Assembly (NCBI GenBank): GCA_011763485.2
Contig: JAANSK020245831.1
Span: 1 to 23,731 of the forward strand
DNA length: 23,731 bases
Source of the DNA: Isoetes engelmannii
Lineage: Eukaryota > Streptophyta > Lycopodiopsida > Isoetales > Isoetaceae
Direction: 5' to 3'
Shown: positions 23,340 through 23,731 of the stretch, piece by piece
How the letters are laid out: every line of letters starts with the position of its first letter
Numbering within the stretch: the stretch's first letter is position 1
Made by a program: the position numbers and the translations under genes
Notes under the pieces: model-generated
Database searches by the model: none
The model's input: only the letters and a program-made list of their open reading frames with translations
What the model was told of the DNA's origin: nothing

Positions 23340-23731
23340 ACATCTCTTGGTAATTCTTTTTCAATCAGTTCGTGCTTCCTTCTTGCCTCTGCTCGGACTC
23401 TGCTATTCCTGCTTGAATCTCCGTGGAGTAAGATAACTACACCTTTCAGTCAACTTCAATTCAAACTTATAGATGCTGAACAGAGTCACAAACGATATGA
23501 TCAGATGGAAGCTAGTTTCTATTCTCGAACTAGGCTCTCCTCGCCTCCTATTAAACCTTTAGTTGCTGCATCTGGATCTCCTTCTCCTTCCGCTTCTTAT
23601 GAGTCTTCAGAGGAAAAAAAAACAGGTTCCAAATCCAGATCTAAGCAACCATTCACTTGTTGGTACTGTGATAAAAAGGGCCATGTTAAGCGTGACTGTA
23701 GGAAACTTCTAAAAGATATGGCTAAATTTCT
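23340..23731 (+). pseudogene. gag C-terminal part with zinc knuckle, partial
   Basis: The frame is open from after a TGA at 23337-23339 to the window end. It includes a coiled segment (FKLIDAEQSHKRYDQMEASF), a Ser/Pro-rich linker and CWYCDKKGHVKRDC (23658-23699), a perfect CX2CX4HX4C zinc knuckle. Copia gag normally has about 200 residues before this point; here there is little, so the N-terminal part is deleted or out of frame. Whether the pol region beyond the edge is intact cannot be seen. Confidence 0.5.

Larger units (their letters stand above)
22810..23731 (+). mobile_element. second Ty1/copia element, 5' part, cut by window edge
   Basis: It contains an LTR, a tRNA-Met primer binding site, a leader and the gag C-terminal part. 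It has the same orientation as the first element and a related zinc knuckle and LTR, so both belong to one broad family. The gag N-terminus appears to be missing between leader and knuckle. The element continues beyond the window, so its completeness is unknown. It probably sits in an ECM29 intron or just upstream of the gene. Confidence 0.5.

Overview
The window is nuclear DNA from a land plant. It is dominated by one minus-strand gene: 31 exons, all with GT-AG introns, interrupted by fragments of Ty1/copia retrotransposons and other repeats. Joined, the exons give one uninterrupted reading frame of 1,638 residues. By family motifs it is ECM29, the HEAT-repeat proteasome adaptor/scaffold, complete to its stop codon at 1262-1264 but missing its N-terminus. 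The first exon seen is at 21748-21883, and about 170-180 N-terminal residues (my estimate from the usual plant length) should lie beyond 23731. The lineage cannot be fixed from the sequence. The protein seems fairly divergent from the flowering-plant version I remember, and the LINE-like debris has a style I associate with non-flowering plants, so a fern or other non-angiosperm is a guess only.

Layout, left to right. Positions 1-1261 lie downstream of the stop and hold short tandem repeats, a tRNA/SINE-like box pair and an unexplained 114-codon open frame. Positions 1262-6123 hold the C-terminal exons. The intron 6124-8359 carries a copia-type LTR with its polypurine tract (6719-7148) and a LINE-like fragment (about 7520-7850). 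Positions 8360-13931 are exon-dense and encode the central, best conserved part of the protein. The 4.3-kb intron 13932-18215 carries a decayed copia element in the opposite orientation to the gene, with gag zinc knuckle, protease, integrase and reverse transcriptase pieces plus LTR remnants. Positions 18216-21883 hold the most N-terminal exons visible, separated by another long repeat-bearing intron. From about 22810 a second, better preserved copia element of a related family begins (LTR, tRNA-Met primer site, leader, gag with zinc knuckle) and runs off the right edge.

Every exon junction keeps frame and every exon lacks stops, so the gene looks functional despite the intronic insertions. 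I see no operon, CRISPR array, phage or defence locus. Apart from the gene, the interesting material is repeat biology: a 70-bp tRNA-like insert between perfect 30-bp direct repeats, a three-copy dispersed motif with a near-palindromic core, transition-only divergence between two LTR remnants, and an 18-bp palindrome in the leader of the second copia element.

[Form note: the answer gave no confidence values; the schema requires them, so every 0.5 in features is a placeholder, not an assessment.]
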